A stretch of 64,000 bases of DNA from Pseudomonas fluorescens (GTDB taxonomy: Bacteria > Pseudomonadota > Gammaproteobacteria > Pseudomonadales > Pseudomonadaceae). Positions 1 to 9,800 of the stretch are shown here, one piece after another. The notes beneath the pieces were generated by a model. That model did no database searches. It saw nothing but the letters and a program-made list of their open reading frames with translations, and had not been told where the DNA came from. The translations under genes were made by a program, and so were the position numbers. How positions within the stretch are numbered: position 1 is the stretch's first letter; each line of letters begins with the position of its first letter. Where the stretch lies: positions 124,001 to 188,000 of the forward strand of contig NZ_MOBX01000013.1 in NCBI RefSeq assembly GCF_003732425.1. The letters run 5' to 3'.

Positions 1-1
1 C

Positions 2-694
2 TCAACCTGGGCATTAGCGGAAAATGTACGCCTGATCGACACCCGCCAAGGCCCGGTCCTGTTCAACGTGCAGCGCTGGGCGCAACTGAAATTCACCCTG
101 CTGGAACAACTCGCGCAGTTCCATGAGCTGGAACCCGATCAGATGGGACCAGATCGCGATCGCTTGCGGCGCTTCAGTGGTCTGACGCTGGAACGCTCAA
201 CGTTTGTCAGTTTGCTGGATGAATTGCTGGCGGCCGGCTCAATCCAGGCGAGCGGCCCATGGCTGCATTTGCCGGATCATCAGGTGCGCCTGAATGCCGA
301 GGACGAAAGCCTCTGGCTGCGATTACAACCGTTGTTCGAACAGGCCGGTTTCGACCCGCCGTGGGTGCGTGACATCGCGAAAATGCTCGGTCAGGACGAC
401 GCTGTCGTACGTCTGCTGCTGCGCAAACTGGCGCGGCTCGGTCTGATGCATCAAGTGGTGCGCGATCTGTTTTTGAGTGACGTGCAACTGCGCCAAATGG
501 CCGACGTGCTGCTCAAACTCGCCAGGGGAAATCCGCAGATCCAGGTGACAAGCTTCCGCGATGCGCTAGGCTTGGGACGCAAACGCTGTATTCAGTACCT
601 CGAATATTTCGACCGCGTCGGCCTGACCCGACGCCTCGGCGAATCCCGCCAGATCCGCCCCGACAACGCGCTGGCCAACACCAACGCGCAATGA
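2..694 (+). CDS. selB: Selenocysteine-specific elongation factor SelB, C-terminal part (5' end outside window)
   Basis: The frame is open from base 2, so this is the 3' part of a gene that starts before the window. The roughly 230 visible residues are the winged-helix tail of SelB, the special EF-Tu-like factor that brings Sec-tRNA to the ribosome and reads the SECIS hairpin in selenoprotein mRNA. The tail is a series of small winged-helix units. The last one contains the family signature around FRDALGLGRKRCIQYLEYFD, which corresponds to the mRNA-binding module. The GTPase domain is not in view. The stop codon is six bases before a tRNA-Sec gene, which strongly supports the identification. 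Whether selA precedes it cannot be seen here. Confidence 0.93.
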   Translation, partial: STWALAENVRLIDTRQGPVLFNVQRWAQLKFTLLEQLAQFHELEPDQMGPDRDRLRRFSGLTLERSTFVSLLDELLAAGSIQASGPWLHLPDHQVRLNAEDESLWLRLQPLFEQAGFDPPWVRDIAKMLGQDDAVVRLLLRKLARLGLMHQVVRDLFLSDVQLRQMADVLLKLARGNPQIQVTSFRDALGLGRKRCIQYLEYFDRVGLTRRLGESRQIRPDNALANTNAQ

Positions 695-700
695 GTTCAA

Positions 701-796
701 GGAAGGCAATCGCGCCCGGTGGCGCGGCCGGGCTTCAAACCCGGTTGGGGACGGCATCCGTTCCCGGGCAGGTTCGACTCCGGCTGCCTTCCGCCA
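701..796 (+). tRNA. selC: tRNA-Sec (anticodon UCA)
   Basis: A 96-nt tRNA with the features that set selenocysteine tRNA apart. The acceptor stem has eight base pairs (ggaaggca with tgccttcc), the variable arm is long, and the anticodon loop is cttcaaa with anticodon TCA at 735-737. The T-arm reads gggcaggttcgactcc. The 3' CCA (794-796) is encoded. It matches the layout of the E. coli selC product closely. It lies just downstream of selB, so decoding factor and tRNA are probably co-inherited and possibly co-transcribed. selC is a known integration site for genomic islands in enterobacteria, and here a fimbrial cluster follows directly. Confidence 0.96.
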
Positions 797-810
797 TTTG
801 AAAAGATCCT

Positions 811-840
811 TCTCAATGTAAATCACATCGCTGATTGAGA
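811..840. terminator. Weak hairpin downstream of tRNA-Sec
   Basis: Arms tctcaat (811-817) and attgaga (834-840) can pair with a 16-nt loop, 15 nt after the tRNA end. There is no T-run, so a role in ending the selB-selC transcript is only a guess. It also faces the end of the adhesin gene on the other strand. Confidence 0.3.
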
Positions 841-889
841 GGCCTGAACAAAAACATCAGTGGACACATTCAAGCGCATGCCCGGCAGA

Positions 890-1912
890 CTAGAGATAAC
901 TTATAGCCATGGTCAATTCGCTATTTGCGGTGCCGGGTGAGACTGTGCCGCCTGGAAGATGTACATATGCTGCAGACAGGGGGATTTCATGATCTCCTTT
1001 AGTACCGTTGTAACCCGTGTAAGTATGCACGACATTTAGCGGCAGGCCGCTTCCTCCCTGCGTCATTATTCGCAGGCCGACTTGTTTTGCAGTTGAGTTT
1101 TTGTTTAGTGAAACTATGCCGGTTTCAGCATCAATGGTAGGAGTGTTAGAGATAAGTTTGTAGGTGATTTTCTTGATTCCAGGCGGACAATTTAAAAGTT
1201 TTATCGAGAATGGAACAGGCTTGGACTGCGCCCAGTCAGCAGAAAACTCACTGGTGCCATAGTCTTCTCCCATCGAAACCAAAACGTCGGGAGTGGTACA
1301 TGAAAGAAGTTGGGCGGGTATCTCTTTTTTAAGGTTTATCTTCAGGATTGTATTAGTGCTGCTATTACCAAAATCTATTTTTCCGTAGACTCCGGCTGGG
1401 AGTTTGACAGTTCCCGCTTTGTTGCCAGTTTTGATTAGCGTCATTCGTAAACGTTCTCCGTATCTTCCGAGGTAGTAATCTACATCTAAAAATGGAGGGG
1501 GAGGGATTTTTAAAGCGGCTCCTTTCGATGGAATTGGTATATTAGTAATATTGCTTCCTAAAATTTGGACTTTATAAGAAACACCCGTCCCATCAATCAC
1601 AAAAAGATTGGCGCCAGCGGGGTTCGGACCTATTGTGCTGTCAGGTGTTAACCAAAGATTAAAGCTGGCACGCATACACGAGAAAACAACCAGTGAAGGA
1701 ATAACGGACTCCTCGCTATAAATTTCCTCACCTATTGGTGTGTCGCTAGGTACACCTAGTATGGACGGTCCGTTGAAATTTACGGTCACTGGGTTGAAAG
1801 GGCCTGAACAAAAGTCAAAACCATAGGCTGGCGACATTTTCATTAAGATAATCCAAGTCGTAAATGTCATTAAAGCTACAGCGTATTTGTTTTTTTTCAT
1901 CATTTTCATCAT
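890..1912 (-). CDS. Fimbrial tip adhesin-like protein of the chaperone-usher cluster
   Basis: About 340 residues with a hydrophobic N-terminal segment ending near SPAYG, as expected of a Sec signal peptide, and then a mature part starting FDFCSGPF. The size is about twice that of a pilin, and paired cysteines are seen in both halves (early CSG...SCM, later LLSCTTPD...LLNCPPG). The C-terminal half has the beta-rich look of a pilin domain ending ELTMAISYL. This fits a two-domain adhesin (receptor-binding domain plus pilin domain) carried at the fimbrial tip. It is last in the pilin-chaperone-usher-adhesin order. The start is uncertain: several ATGs lie within 13 codons and none has a good Shine-Dalgarno; the ATG at 1912 is the first. 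Base composition is clearly more AT-rich than its neighbours, as is usual for fast-evolving or acquired adhesins. The receptor is unknown. Confidence 0.7.
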   Translation of the reverse strand: MMKMMKKNKYAVALMTFTTWIILMKMSPAYGFDFCSGPFNPVTVNFNGPSILGVPSDTPIGEEIYSEESVIPSLVVFSCMRASFNLWLTPDSTIGPNPAGANLFVIDGTGVSYKVQILGSNITNIPIPSKGAALKIPPPPFLDVDYYLGRYGERLRMTLIKTGNKAGTVKLPAGVYGKIDFGNSSTNTILKINLKKEIPAQLLSCTTPDVLVSMGEDYGTSEFSADWAQSKPVPFSIKLLNCPPGIKKITYKLISNTPTIDAETGIVSLNKNSTAKQVGLRIMTQGGSGLPLNVVHTYTGYNGTKGDHEIPLSAAYVHLPGGTVSPGTANSELTMAISYL

Positions 1913-1984
1913 TGATTTAGGAGTGTTCTGCAATTAGAGTGTTTTGCGGTAATTCGTGTGCCCCTCCCGCTATAATTTATGCTG

Positions 1985-4552
1985 TCACTCAGGTAAACAA
2001 TAAAGCGGGTAAGTGTCATAGTTTCGGCTTTTGTCCTGCACAGGTAATACATAAGACACCTGGCATTGTTTTTCGCCCCATTTTATATTGATCACGCCTT
2101 GCTCTTTCTCCATCAATGCCAACGCTTTCCCACTCGGATCACTGAGCGACAGTTGTTTACCTTCGCTGTCCTCAAGTACTGCGCCAAACGGTAACGGCTG
2201 TTTCTGCGCGTCGAACAGTTCAAATTGCACGCGCCGGCCGGTCTTGCCGGCATAACGTGCCTTGACCACCGCACCGCGGCGCGGCACGCGTTGTTGGCTG
2301 GCGTTGTCGATTTCGAGATCGGCACCGAGGTCGCGGGTGTCCAGGGTGATCCAGTTGACCCGATAGGGTTGCGCACTGGGGATCACCGCATAGCCATTTC
2401 GGCCGGTGGTCACACCGCTGTAGCTGCTGATTTTGGCGTCCTTGGCCCGCGGCACTTCAACCAGGGCGAAGGTTTCGCCCACCGTCTGGCCAAGGTTTAT
2501 GCCGCCGGCATGGGCCACAACCGATCCTGATGCATTAAGGCTTTGTGATTTATAACCACGGCCCTCGCTATAGCCCAGGCTCAAGTCGCCCACTGATGTG
2601 CGGGTGTTGAGATTGAACGAACCTGAATTTCCGCCACTGGAGCTATTCCCGGCTTGTAGGGAGTAGAAGGTATCACCGGTTTCCGAGACATAACCGTTGA
2701 TACCGGCCTGCGTGCTGCTGTTGTTTTTTTGACGGGTAGTGGTCATGAAAGCGCGAGGCGCGCGAATTTTTCTACCCAGCGGAAACGAGATCGACAGGCT
2801 CATTTGGGTGTCATTGCTGGTCGAACCGTAATAGCCCTGATCTTGGGTATGCGTGACGCCGAAGTTGTAATTCAGGTCGCCCCAGTTATTGCTGTAGCCC
2901 GCGGAAACGCTCCGCAAACCGCCACGATTCCAATAGCGTTGATCGCTCGCCGTCAGATAGAGGTTGCCTAGCTGTTGATCCCGGCCAAGGCTCTGGTTGA
3001 TGGTCACGTCGGTGCGGGTTTTCGAGCTGCCGCTGTTGCGCGCGCCGTCATCACTGATGGCCTGTACGTGTTCGGTCAGGTTACGGAAACCCTCGGTTGA
3101 ATAGCGGTAGGCCGCCAGGGTGAAGCTGGTGTTGGTGTCCGTGAACGTTTTCGCATAAAGGGCACGCACGCTGTCACCTTCGGTGGTTACGCCGCCAACC
3201 TCGCTGGTGGAGTGGGTCATATCCAGTGAAACCGCGCCCAATGAGGTGTTTTTGCCAATACCCAAGCCCAGCGCTTTGTAGCCATCGCTGACCTGAGCAC
3301 CGGCGATGCCGGTCAAATTGCTGGTGAGGCCGTACGCCAGTGTGCCGCTGACCAATTGCGGGTTTTTCTCACCCTCGGTGTGGCTGCTGTATTCACCGGC
3401 AGAGACGCTGTACTTCAATTGACCTTCACGCACCATAATCGGAAGTGCGGAGAACGCCTGGCGGGTGACGTGACGGCTACCGTCGGCTTCGATGACGGTG
3501 ATTTCCAGATCGCCGTTGGAGCCACTGGGGTAAATGTCGCTGATCTCGAACGGCCCCGGCGGCACGTTACTGGTGTAAAGGATGTAGTCGTTCTGGCGGA
3601 TTTCCACCTTCGCACTCGTCTGCGCTACACCCCGAATGACCGGGGCATAGCCGCGTTCGCTGTCAGCACGCATGCCTTCGTCTGACGCCAGTTTCAGGCC
3701 ACGATAGCGCACGCTGTCGAACAGATCAGGATCAGAAAAGATATCGCCCGCACTGAACTGGCCCTTGATCGCCGTGACGTCATGCTGCAGGTAGGTGCGA
3801 TTGCTGGTGAAGGTATTCGGGCGTCCGGTGCCGGTGCTGAAGTTGGATTCATTGCGCAGGCGCCAGCCAGCGAGGTTGATACCGTTGCGCAGCCCCAGGT
3901 TGTTGGAAATCTTGACGCCGTAATCGCCAGCATTGCGATTGGTGTTGAGTTGGTAGTTGATGAACGCCGCCGACACGCCTTCGTCCCACAACTCGGGAGC
4001 GACATAACCGCGAAGGCCTTTCTCCATCGACATCTGCGGCACGCTGACGGCCAGGCGCAGGTGACTCGCTTCGTAACGCACGCTGGCCTGATCAATCATT
4101 CCGGGCAAGTCATAGCAGGCTTGCGGCTCGTCCGGGTTAAACGTGCCCTGTGCCTCAAGTTTATTCAAATCGATGCCCAACTGTTTGAGCAGATCAAACG
4201 TCAGGCACGGCTCAACCCGGCCATTGATCTGGTTGCGCATGAAATCGATATCGCGCCGACCGACCAGCACTTCATTGCTGTAAAGATCGACCCGATAATT
4301 GCCAGGCAGCACGCTGTCGGCTGCCAATAGCAGCTTGAGGTCGACATTGGACTGCGCACCTTGCAGGAACGTGGTGTTGTAATCGTCCAGTTGCAAATCT
4401 TCATCCGCGCCCAGCACGAGAGTGGGCAGGCCAATGAAAATGGCCAATGCCAGCGCATTGAATGCTGTCGAATCAAATGCCTTGAGAGCATATGAATTGC
4501 ACACGGGCTTCCCTGAACAACTTCCGGTTTTGTTTAGAGTGGAAAATGGCAT
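1985..4552 (-). CDS. Outer-membrane fimbrial usher (FimD/PapC family)
   Basis: About 855 residues, the usual length for an usher. After a signal peptide comes the N-terminal chaperone-binding domain (LQLDDYNTTFLQG, then YRVDLYSNEVLVGRRDIDF), the 24-strand pore region with many Y-x-S/T repeats, the family signature region around RGYAPVIRGVAQTSAKVEI, and a C-terminal domain ending NYDTYPLYCLPE with a cysteine pair. Ushers accept chaperone-subunit complexes and secrete and polymerise the pilus through the outer membrane. An upstream GTG at 4585 is in frame, but the ATG at 4552 is preferred because an AGG lies shortly before it. It lies 72 nt before the adhesin gene on the same strand and is presumably in one operon with it. 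Confidence 0.95.
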   Translation of the reverse strand: MPFSTLNKTGSCSGKPVCNSYALKAFDSTAFNALALAIFIGLPTLVLGADEDLQLDDYNTTFLQGAQSNVDLKLLLAADSVLPGNYRVDLYSNEVLVGRRDIDFMRNQINGRVEPCLTFDLLKQLGIDLNKLEAQGTFNPDEPQACYDLPGMIDQASVRYEASHLRLAVSVPQMSMEKGLRGYVAPELWDEGVSAAFINYQLNTNRNAGDYGVKISNNLGLRNGINLAGWRLRNESNFSTGTGRPNTFTSNRTYLQHDVTAIKGQFSAGDIFSDPDLFDSVRYRGLKLASDEGMRADSERGYAPVIRGVAQTSAKVEIRQNDYILYTSNVPPGPFEISDIYPSGSNGDLEITVIEADGSRHVTRQAFSALPIMVREGQLKYSVSAGEYSSHTEGEKNPQLVSGTLAYGLTSNLTGIAGAQVSDGYKALGLGIGKNTSLGAVSLDMTHSTSEVGGVTTEGDSVRALYAKTFTDTNTSFTLAAYRYSTEGFRNLTEHVQAISDDGARNSGSSKTRTDVTINQSLGRDQQLGNLYLTASDQRYWNRGGLRSVSAGYSNNWGDLNYNFGVTHTQDQGYYGSTSNDTQMSLSISFPLGRKIRAPRAFMTTTRQKNNSSTQAGINGYVSETGDTFYSLQAGNSSSGGNSGSFNLNTRTSVGDLSLGYSEGRGYKSQSLNASGSVVAHAGGINLGQTVGETFALVEVPRAKDAKISSYSGVTTGRNGYAVIPSAQPYRVNWITLDTRDLGADLEIDNASQQRVPRRGAVVKARYAGKTGRRVQFELFDAQKQPLPFGAVLEDSEGKQLSLSDPSGKALALMEKEQGVINIKWGEKQCQVSYVLPVQDKSRNYDTYPLYCLPE

Positions 4553-4640
4553 GCAATAAAACCTGTATCGGCGCTCACAACTCAATCGCTGGCCGAGCGC
4601 AAGCGAGCACCTGGTTTAAAGGTGCTTGCGCAAGGACTTG

Positions 4641-5378
4641 TTACTTGGATTCAGTCGGTTCGGCGTTGACGGCTTGGCCGTTGATCAGCGACGCCTGGTA
4701 ATGACTCATCGCCCCGTAGTCATTGATGCTGGAAAAAGTCAGGCGCACCGGGGGACTGGCGGATGGGAAGCGGCTCAGCGAAAACCTGGCTTCCGTTCCC
4801 GGTCCGACCATCTTCGTTTCCAGTGCAAGTTCACTTCCTTTCGAATCCCGAAGTGCCAGATCCGCCATTGATACGTGGTACGCACCGGGGTTTTTTACAA
4901 TAAGAACGGCATTGCCGTTTTCTTGTGTGACTTGCCACTGCAATTGGGTCGGCGCCAGGATTGGGTCGCCGGGCAGGCCAGGGGGACGGAAAAAAACCTT
5001 GATCCGTTGGCGCACAGCCAATTGCAAGGTATTGGCAGTTTTGGACGTTTGCGGAATCTCCTGGACATTAAGCCAGACCACCGATTCTTTATCGGTTGGC
5101 ATGCCTTGGCCTTCGTAAAGAATGCGAAGAAGTTGTTGTTCTTTGGCAAATACACGGGCCAATGGCGGTGTTACGGCGAAGGGGGTCGCTTTATTACTGG
5201 TGTCTTCACGGTCGATCCAGGATTGAATCAGCGCATCCTGGTTGCCATTGCGCACGGTGATATTGGCTTCTTTATGAGCCCCATCAAACACCACTCGCGT
5301 GGCACTCAAGGAAATACTACCCAATGCCTGTGCACTCACCAGCAGTGCCAGGAAGGCGAAAATGAATTGACGCAACAT
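4641..5378 (-). CDS. Periplasmic fimbrial chaperone (PapD/FimC family)
   Basis: About 245 residues from the ATG at 5378. A signal peptide (LRQFIFAFLALLVSAQALG) precedes SISLSATRVVFDG, the typical first strand of PapD-like chaperones. The N-terminal Ig-like domain then follows, with the conserved LARVFAKEQQLLRILYEG and ESVVWLNVQEIP segments, and a second Ig-like domain. The protein caps pilin subunits by donating its G1 strand and delivers them to the usher. A longer in-frame GTG start at 5426 would put non-signal residues in front of the signal peptide and is rejected. The gene sits between the pilin and usher genes, the usual order. Confidence 0.94.
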   Translation of the reverse strand: MLRQFIFAFLALLVSAQALGSISLSATRVVFDGAHKEANITVRNGNQDALIQSWIDREDTSNKATPFAVTPPLARVFAKEQQLLRILYEGQGMPTDKESVVWLNVQEIPQTSKTANTLQLAVRQRIKVFFRPPGLPGDPILAPTQLQWQVTQENGNAVLIVKNPGAYHVSMADLALRDSKGSELALETKMVGPGTEARFSLSRFPSASPPVRLTFSSINDYGAMSHYQASLINGQAVNAEPTESK

Positions 5379-5406
5379 AGTGGTTACCGCTGTTTCAATA
5401 TAAAAG

Positions 5407-5424
5407 GCGAGGCCGAGGCCTCGC
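5407..5424 (-). terminator. GC hairpin between pilin and chaperone genes
   Basis: Arms gcgaggc (5407-5413) and gcctcgc (5418-5424) pair perfectly around a four-base loop, between the pilin stop (5450) and the chaperone start (5378). In fimbrial operons such a hairpin commonly dampens read-through or protects the upstream mRNA so that the major pilin is made in excess. That role here is inference. Confidence 0.5.
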
Positions 5425-5449
5425 ACGAGCTCAGGCTGGCGCCAGGGAC

Positions 5450-6052
5450 TTATTCGTATTCGAGAATGAAGGGCAGGGTGGCATCGCCACGACCGGCAGT
5501 TGCGCTACCTTCCGCGCCTGTGGTGACGTAGGCGGCAGAAAAGCTCAGTGTGCTGTCGCCACCGAATTCGCCAGCACCATGCATGCCGGCTTCGATACGA
5601 GCATTGTCTCTGTTGCTCAGGTTGATTTGCACGCCGTTACTGTCCAGCAACGCGATACCGACGTTGGTTGCCGTGCCGTTGCCAGGGGTCAGTGCCAGCA
5701 ATTTTTTGTCGTCAGGAACAAAACCGGAGCCGCCGCTGCTCGGATCGAAGACCATCGCGACTTTGGTGCCTTTGTTGCAGTTGACGTTGAGGTTGAAGTG
5801 GTTACCGGCGACACGCCCGCCAGCCGGGTTAGCAGCAGTGCCCATGTCTTTGATCGAAACATCGCCCATATTGACGGCGATCACTCGATTGGCATCGCTG
5901 CCGTCGACGGAGCAGGCATCGTTGTTGATTACGCCAGTAAAGCTGATTTGGCCGCTGCCACCCTGTGTTAGTTTTACTGGATCTTCTGCGAGCGCGTTGC
6001 ACGAAGCACCCAATACTGCGCAAGCAAGAAGAGCAAGGGAGAAATTTTTCAT
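5450..6052 (-). CDS. Major fimbrial subunit (type 1-like pilin)
   Basis: About 200 residues from the ATG at 6052. The signal peptide (KNFSLALLACAVLGASCNALA) is followed by QGGSGQISFTGVINNDACSV, where the first pilin cysteine lies shortly after the G-I-F-G-V-I strand. A second cysteine occurs in LNVNCNKG. The C-terminus, ATLPFILEYE with the penultimate tyrosine, is the classic beta-zipper recognised by chaperone and usher. It is the first gene of the fimbrial operon, as expected for the structural subunit. ATGs at 6055 and 6064 are possible alternatives a few codons upstream. Confidence 0.92.
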   Translation of the reverse strand: MKNFSLALLACAVLGASCNALAEDPVKLTQGGSGQISFTGVINNDACSVDGSDANRVIAVNMGDVSIKDMGTAANPAGGRVAGNHFNLNVNCNKGTKVAMVFDPSSGGSGFVPDDKKLLALTPGNGTATNVGIALLDSNGVQINLSNRDNARIEAGMHGAGEFGGDSTLSFSAAYVTTGAEGSATAGRGDATLPFILEYE

Positions 6053-6132
6053 CATGATGTCCATTTATATGAAAGTGAAATGTGCTGAATGAAATTGCAT
6101 GAGCAAGATAGTCAGCGAGCACTTTCGAGGAC

Positions 6133-6147
6133 ATCAGACGAATCTTA
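6133..6147. promoter_or_regulatory. Candidate RcsB-type box upstream of the fimbrial operon
   Basis: On the minus strand the site reads taagattcgtctgat, 81-95 bases upstream of the pilin start. It closely matches taagaatcgtcttat at 13045-13059 upstream of the second hybrid kinase (13 of 15 positions). The kinase copy is a near-perfect inverted repeat taaga-n5-tctta. The form resembles boxes bound by RcsB-like regulators, and the neighbouring response regulator is of that kind. Binding is inferred. Confidence 0.5.
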
Positions 6148-6172
6148 ATCGTCGCAGCTGTTGCAATGTCTT

Positions 6173-6820
6173 CTAGTTAAAAACATTAAGTGCGTGACAG
6201 TAAGCCAACAAATCCTGATCGCTTGAAACTTCCAGTTTGCGCATGGCCGATATCTTCTGCGCGCTGACTGTTTTGGTACTGCGGTTTTGACTGCGGGCGA
6301 TATCACTGACGCTTTTTCCAGACACAAACAGCCGCAGAATCTCGAACTCCTTTGGCGACAGCATTGAAAAACGCTGTTGGATATCGGCGTTGGACTTGAT
6401 GACAGATTGCGGTGCGGGTTGCTGGCTGAGGTATTGGCCTTTGCGGGCAATGGTTTCGAGGGCCAATTGAATATCATTATGCAATTGACTCTTTTGAATC
6501 ACGCCAGCCACACCCAACTCATGCAGACGCGTGAGTATCAGTTGATTGGACAGCATGGTCAGTACCAACACCAGTACCGCAGGGAAGTGTCGCTGTAGAT
6601 ATTCGACCAGTTTCAGGCCATCGCCATAGGGCGAGTCGGCGGGCATGTTGTAGTCGGTGATGACGATGTCTACCGAATGGAGGTTGAGCAGGTCGATCAA
6701 TCCTTGTGAGCAGACAGCTTCGCCTACCACGCAAAAGCGACCATCGCGCTCGACCAGTTCGCGTACTCCGAGCAGGACGATCGGGTGATCGTCAGCAATG
6801 ACTACGTTCAACTTTTTCAT
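6173..6820 (-). CDS. LuxR/NarL-family response regulator, RcsB-like, of the fimbrial cluster
   Basis: 215 residues from the ATG at 6820. The receiver domain begins LNVVIADDHPIVLLGV, with the phosphoacceptor Asp56 in VDIVITDYNMP and the conserved Lys in GVIQKSQ. The C-terminal LuxR-type helix-turn-helix is LSPKEFEILRLFVSGKSVSDIARSQNRSTKTVSAQKISAMRKL (about residues 145-190). The architecture matches RcsB/BvgA/RocA1. It is encoded between the fimbrial operon and two hybrid kinases, all on the minus strand, so it is probably the output of that phosphorelay and controls the fimbriae. In P. aeruginosa PA14, cupD fimbriae are controlled by an adjacent RcsB/RcsC/PvrS set; the resemblance is by layout and domains. 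A longer open frame upstream runs into the kinase gene and is not used. Confidence 0.9.
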   Translation of the reverse strand: MKKLNVVIADDHPIVLLGVRELVERDGRFCVVGEAVCSQGLIDLLNLHSVDIVITDYNMPADSPYGDGLKLVEYLQRHFPAVLVLVLTMLSNQLILTRLHELGVAGVIQKSQLHNDIQLALETIARKGQYLSQQPAPQSVIKSNADIQQRFSMLSPKEFEILRLFVSGKSVSDIARSQNRSTKTVSAQKISAMRKLEVSSDQDLLAYCHALNVFN

Positions 6821-6872
6821 GAAAACCAACCCGTGGACGCGTGTATCGATGAGGTAACTGCATGTGAGTCGT

Positions 6873-9800
6873 TCAAGGGGAAACCTTGTCGAGCAGGTTC
6901 TGAATGCGCTGCACCATTTGCCGGACATCAGCCAGCAATGTCGCGGTGACTGCGCCTGATGAAAATCGGCACTCCAACTCAGTACAAGCATGAGCCAGCT
7001 CGCCCGCCTGTACGGCGCCCATGGCACCTGCGATGCTGTGAAGCCTTTGCCCTATACCCGGCATGTCAGTGTTGGCCAGGGCTGAATCGAGCCGTGCCAG
7101 GTCCTCGCGCATGGTCACGGAAAAGATGTCGCGCATTCTCGGTGAAAGCACCACGTTGTCATCAAAAGGCTCGGGTTGAACAGAAGTGGAGACCTCCGTG
7201 ACTGACGCCGCTTCAACCGGTAACGAGCAAAATCCGAGCAATTGCTCGCGCAATGTTTTGAGGCTCAATGGTTTTACTATCCAGGCATTCATCCCGACCT
7301 CAAGGCAGCGGGTGCCTTCTTCACGCATTGCATTAGCCGTGACGCCAATAATGGGGGTGCGCAAGTCCAGTTCCCGCAGTGCCTTGGCCAGTTCATAACC
7401 GTTCATCACGGGCATGTTGACGTCAGTCAACACCAGATCGAAAGCCTGCTCGCGCCACCGCTCCAACGCTTGCTCGCCATTGGCTGCAACGCAGACGCGA
7501 CAGCCCAGTGCTTCCAGTTGTTCTTTGATGATTGCCTGGTTGATCGGGTTGTCTTCGGCGACCAGAATCCGCAACTTGAGTGGCGTTTGGGCAGGGCGTG
7601 CTCTCTCGGTCGCGTCCACCGACTTGCCTTTTTGCAAAAGACTGACCGTCCGGGCAATCGCGCGGATGTCGTACAAATCAACGACCGAGGTCTCTGTCAT
7701 CGTTTCCGGCTGATTGAGCCCGTTAATCCGGCAGACAACCCGTGAACCCTGCCAGTCCTGGACGTTGTCGGCTGGGAGAATGTCGACCAGCACCGAGAAC
7801 GGTTGAACCGTTGGGTTATCGCCGAGTTGACGGGCCGTCAGTCCGAAACGATTGAGCCAGTCGCAGACGTTTTCTGCCAGTTCCTGCACCGGGGCGCGAA
7901 CGTGGACAGGGGTAGGGGCTGGGGTGATATCCATGCAGTCGGCCAGTTGGCCGGGTAGTACTTTGAGCCGTAACGCCAACGAAAAACTGCTGCCAAGCCC
8001 CGGCTCGCTGATGACGGTCAATTCGCCATCCATCATTGCGCAGAGTCGTTGACAGATCGCCAGCCCCAAACCGGCTCCAGCCTCGCTGGAGGCGTCGCGT
8101 ACCTGAAAGAACGGCGTGAACAGTTGCGCTTGTTGGGCCTGGGCGATGCCTATGCCGGAGTCGCTGACTTGCCATTGCACTGAGACTTGATTCAAGTCGT
8201 TGGCCAGCACCCGCGTGCGCAGGACCACCCGCCCTGAGTCGGTGAATTTGATCGCGTTGCTCACCAGATTGTTGAGGATCTGACGGATGCGCACCGGGTC
8301 ACCTTGCAACCGGTTGGGCAGGGCCTGGTCGGTGCACGCATAAAGCAGTAGACCCTTGCGCTGGGCGAATGCGGCATAGGTGTGCAGCGTGTCTTCGATC
8401 AGTTGCAAGGGACAAAAGCCGATGGACTCGATGAGCATTTGTCCGGACTCGATTTTAGACACGTCCAGCACATCGCTGATCAACTGAAACAAGGTCGTCG
8501 ATGAGCGTTGAATGGTCTGCAGATAGTCCTGCTGACGAGGGCTCAAGCTGGTCATGCCAAGCAATTCGAGCGTGCCCAGGACGCCGTAGAGCGGGGTGCG
8601 GATTTCGTGGCTCATGGTCGCCAGAAACCGGGTTTTCGCCTGATTTGCCGAATCGGCGGTACGCCGAGCCTTTTCCAGGGCCAGGGCGTCCTGGACGTGG
8701 CGCGTGATGTCATTGAACGCGCAAAGCAGGACGTCCTGCCCTTGATAACGGGTCGAAATGAAACCGACATGTAGATGCCGGCCTTCGATGTCCAGGCGCG
8801 TTTCACCGATATCCGCCAAATCGTGATGCCGGTCCAGGACCGCTACTAGTTTGGCCGTGCCTTGCCACTGCTGGGCTCGTTGGTTTTCCAGCAGCACTTT
8901 GAAATCGGTGCGCCGCACCACGCACAGCCCGGTGGGCGCGGTGTCGATCACTGCGCGACTGAATGCTTCGCTTTCGGTGATGCTTTGATGGGCTTTTTCG
9001 GCCGGCTGAATGACGCGAATCCTGTACCAGCGGCTGATCATCCAGCTGATACCCGCACCGCCCAGCAGCAACATCAGCAGCCCAACCAAGGGCCACATTA
9101 GTTGGCCGAAGTAGCTCTTGAAACTCACGGTATAAATGGCAGTCCAGGGCTGGTCTGTCTTGGCCACGACCTTGAACACCATGCCATTGCGATTGACGTT
9201 CAGCCCTTCGTGGAGCGTGGGATCGGTATTGATTGAGCCGATCACCGCACGCCCGTCGGGGGTGATCAGCGTGAAACGGTCGTAAATTGACCACTCCATG
9301 ATGCGTTCAACATCATTGACCTGGTTCATGTTCAGCAGCGAAGCCACCACGCTCGACGCACTGGTTCCGTGGATTTTCAGTTCCTGGGGATCGAGATGAA
9401 TATTGATGTAGGCGAGCATTTCGGTCGAGCGCGGGTAGTCATTGGGAACGTTGTAGGCTTCCCAGTGCACCCGGCCGTCGGCGACCCCGTTGTTTTTCAC
9501 CTTAAGGTGCCGGGCCACGCGGGCAACGATGGTGTTGAGCGGTTCCTCACTTTCTTTGGTGCCGGCGTGCAGAACACCGTTGGACGGAACGGTGATGTCG
9601 AAATTGTCGTTGTCGTTGTACAAGAAGATTTGCGGCGACTGGTAGTGCGAGGTGGACCAAAAGGCGCTGTAGAGACTGGAGAGGTGAACCCCGAGGGTGA
9701 ACACTTTCGGCAGTTCACTTTCCTTGAGTTGTTGATGGTTGAAACTCAGGCCAAAGGGAACGGAGTAGGGAAACTCATAGCCTTCGTAAATATTCGGGCC

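Noticed and set aside
566..826. Open frame on the minus strand across the tRNA-Sec gene
   Set aside because: It covers the tRNA and the antisense of selB and has no protein-like features.
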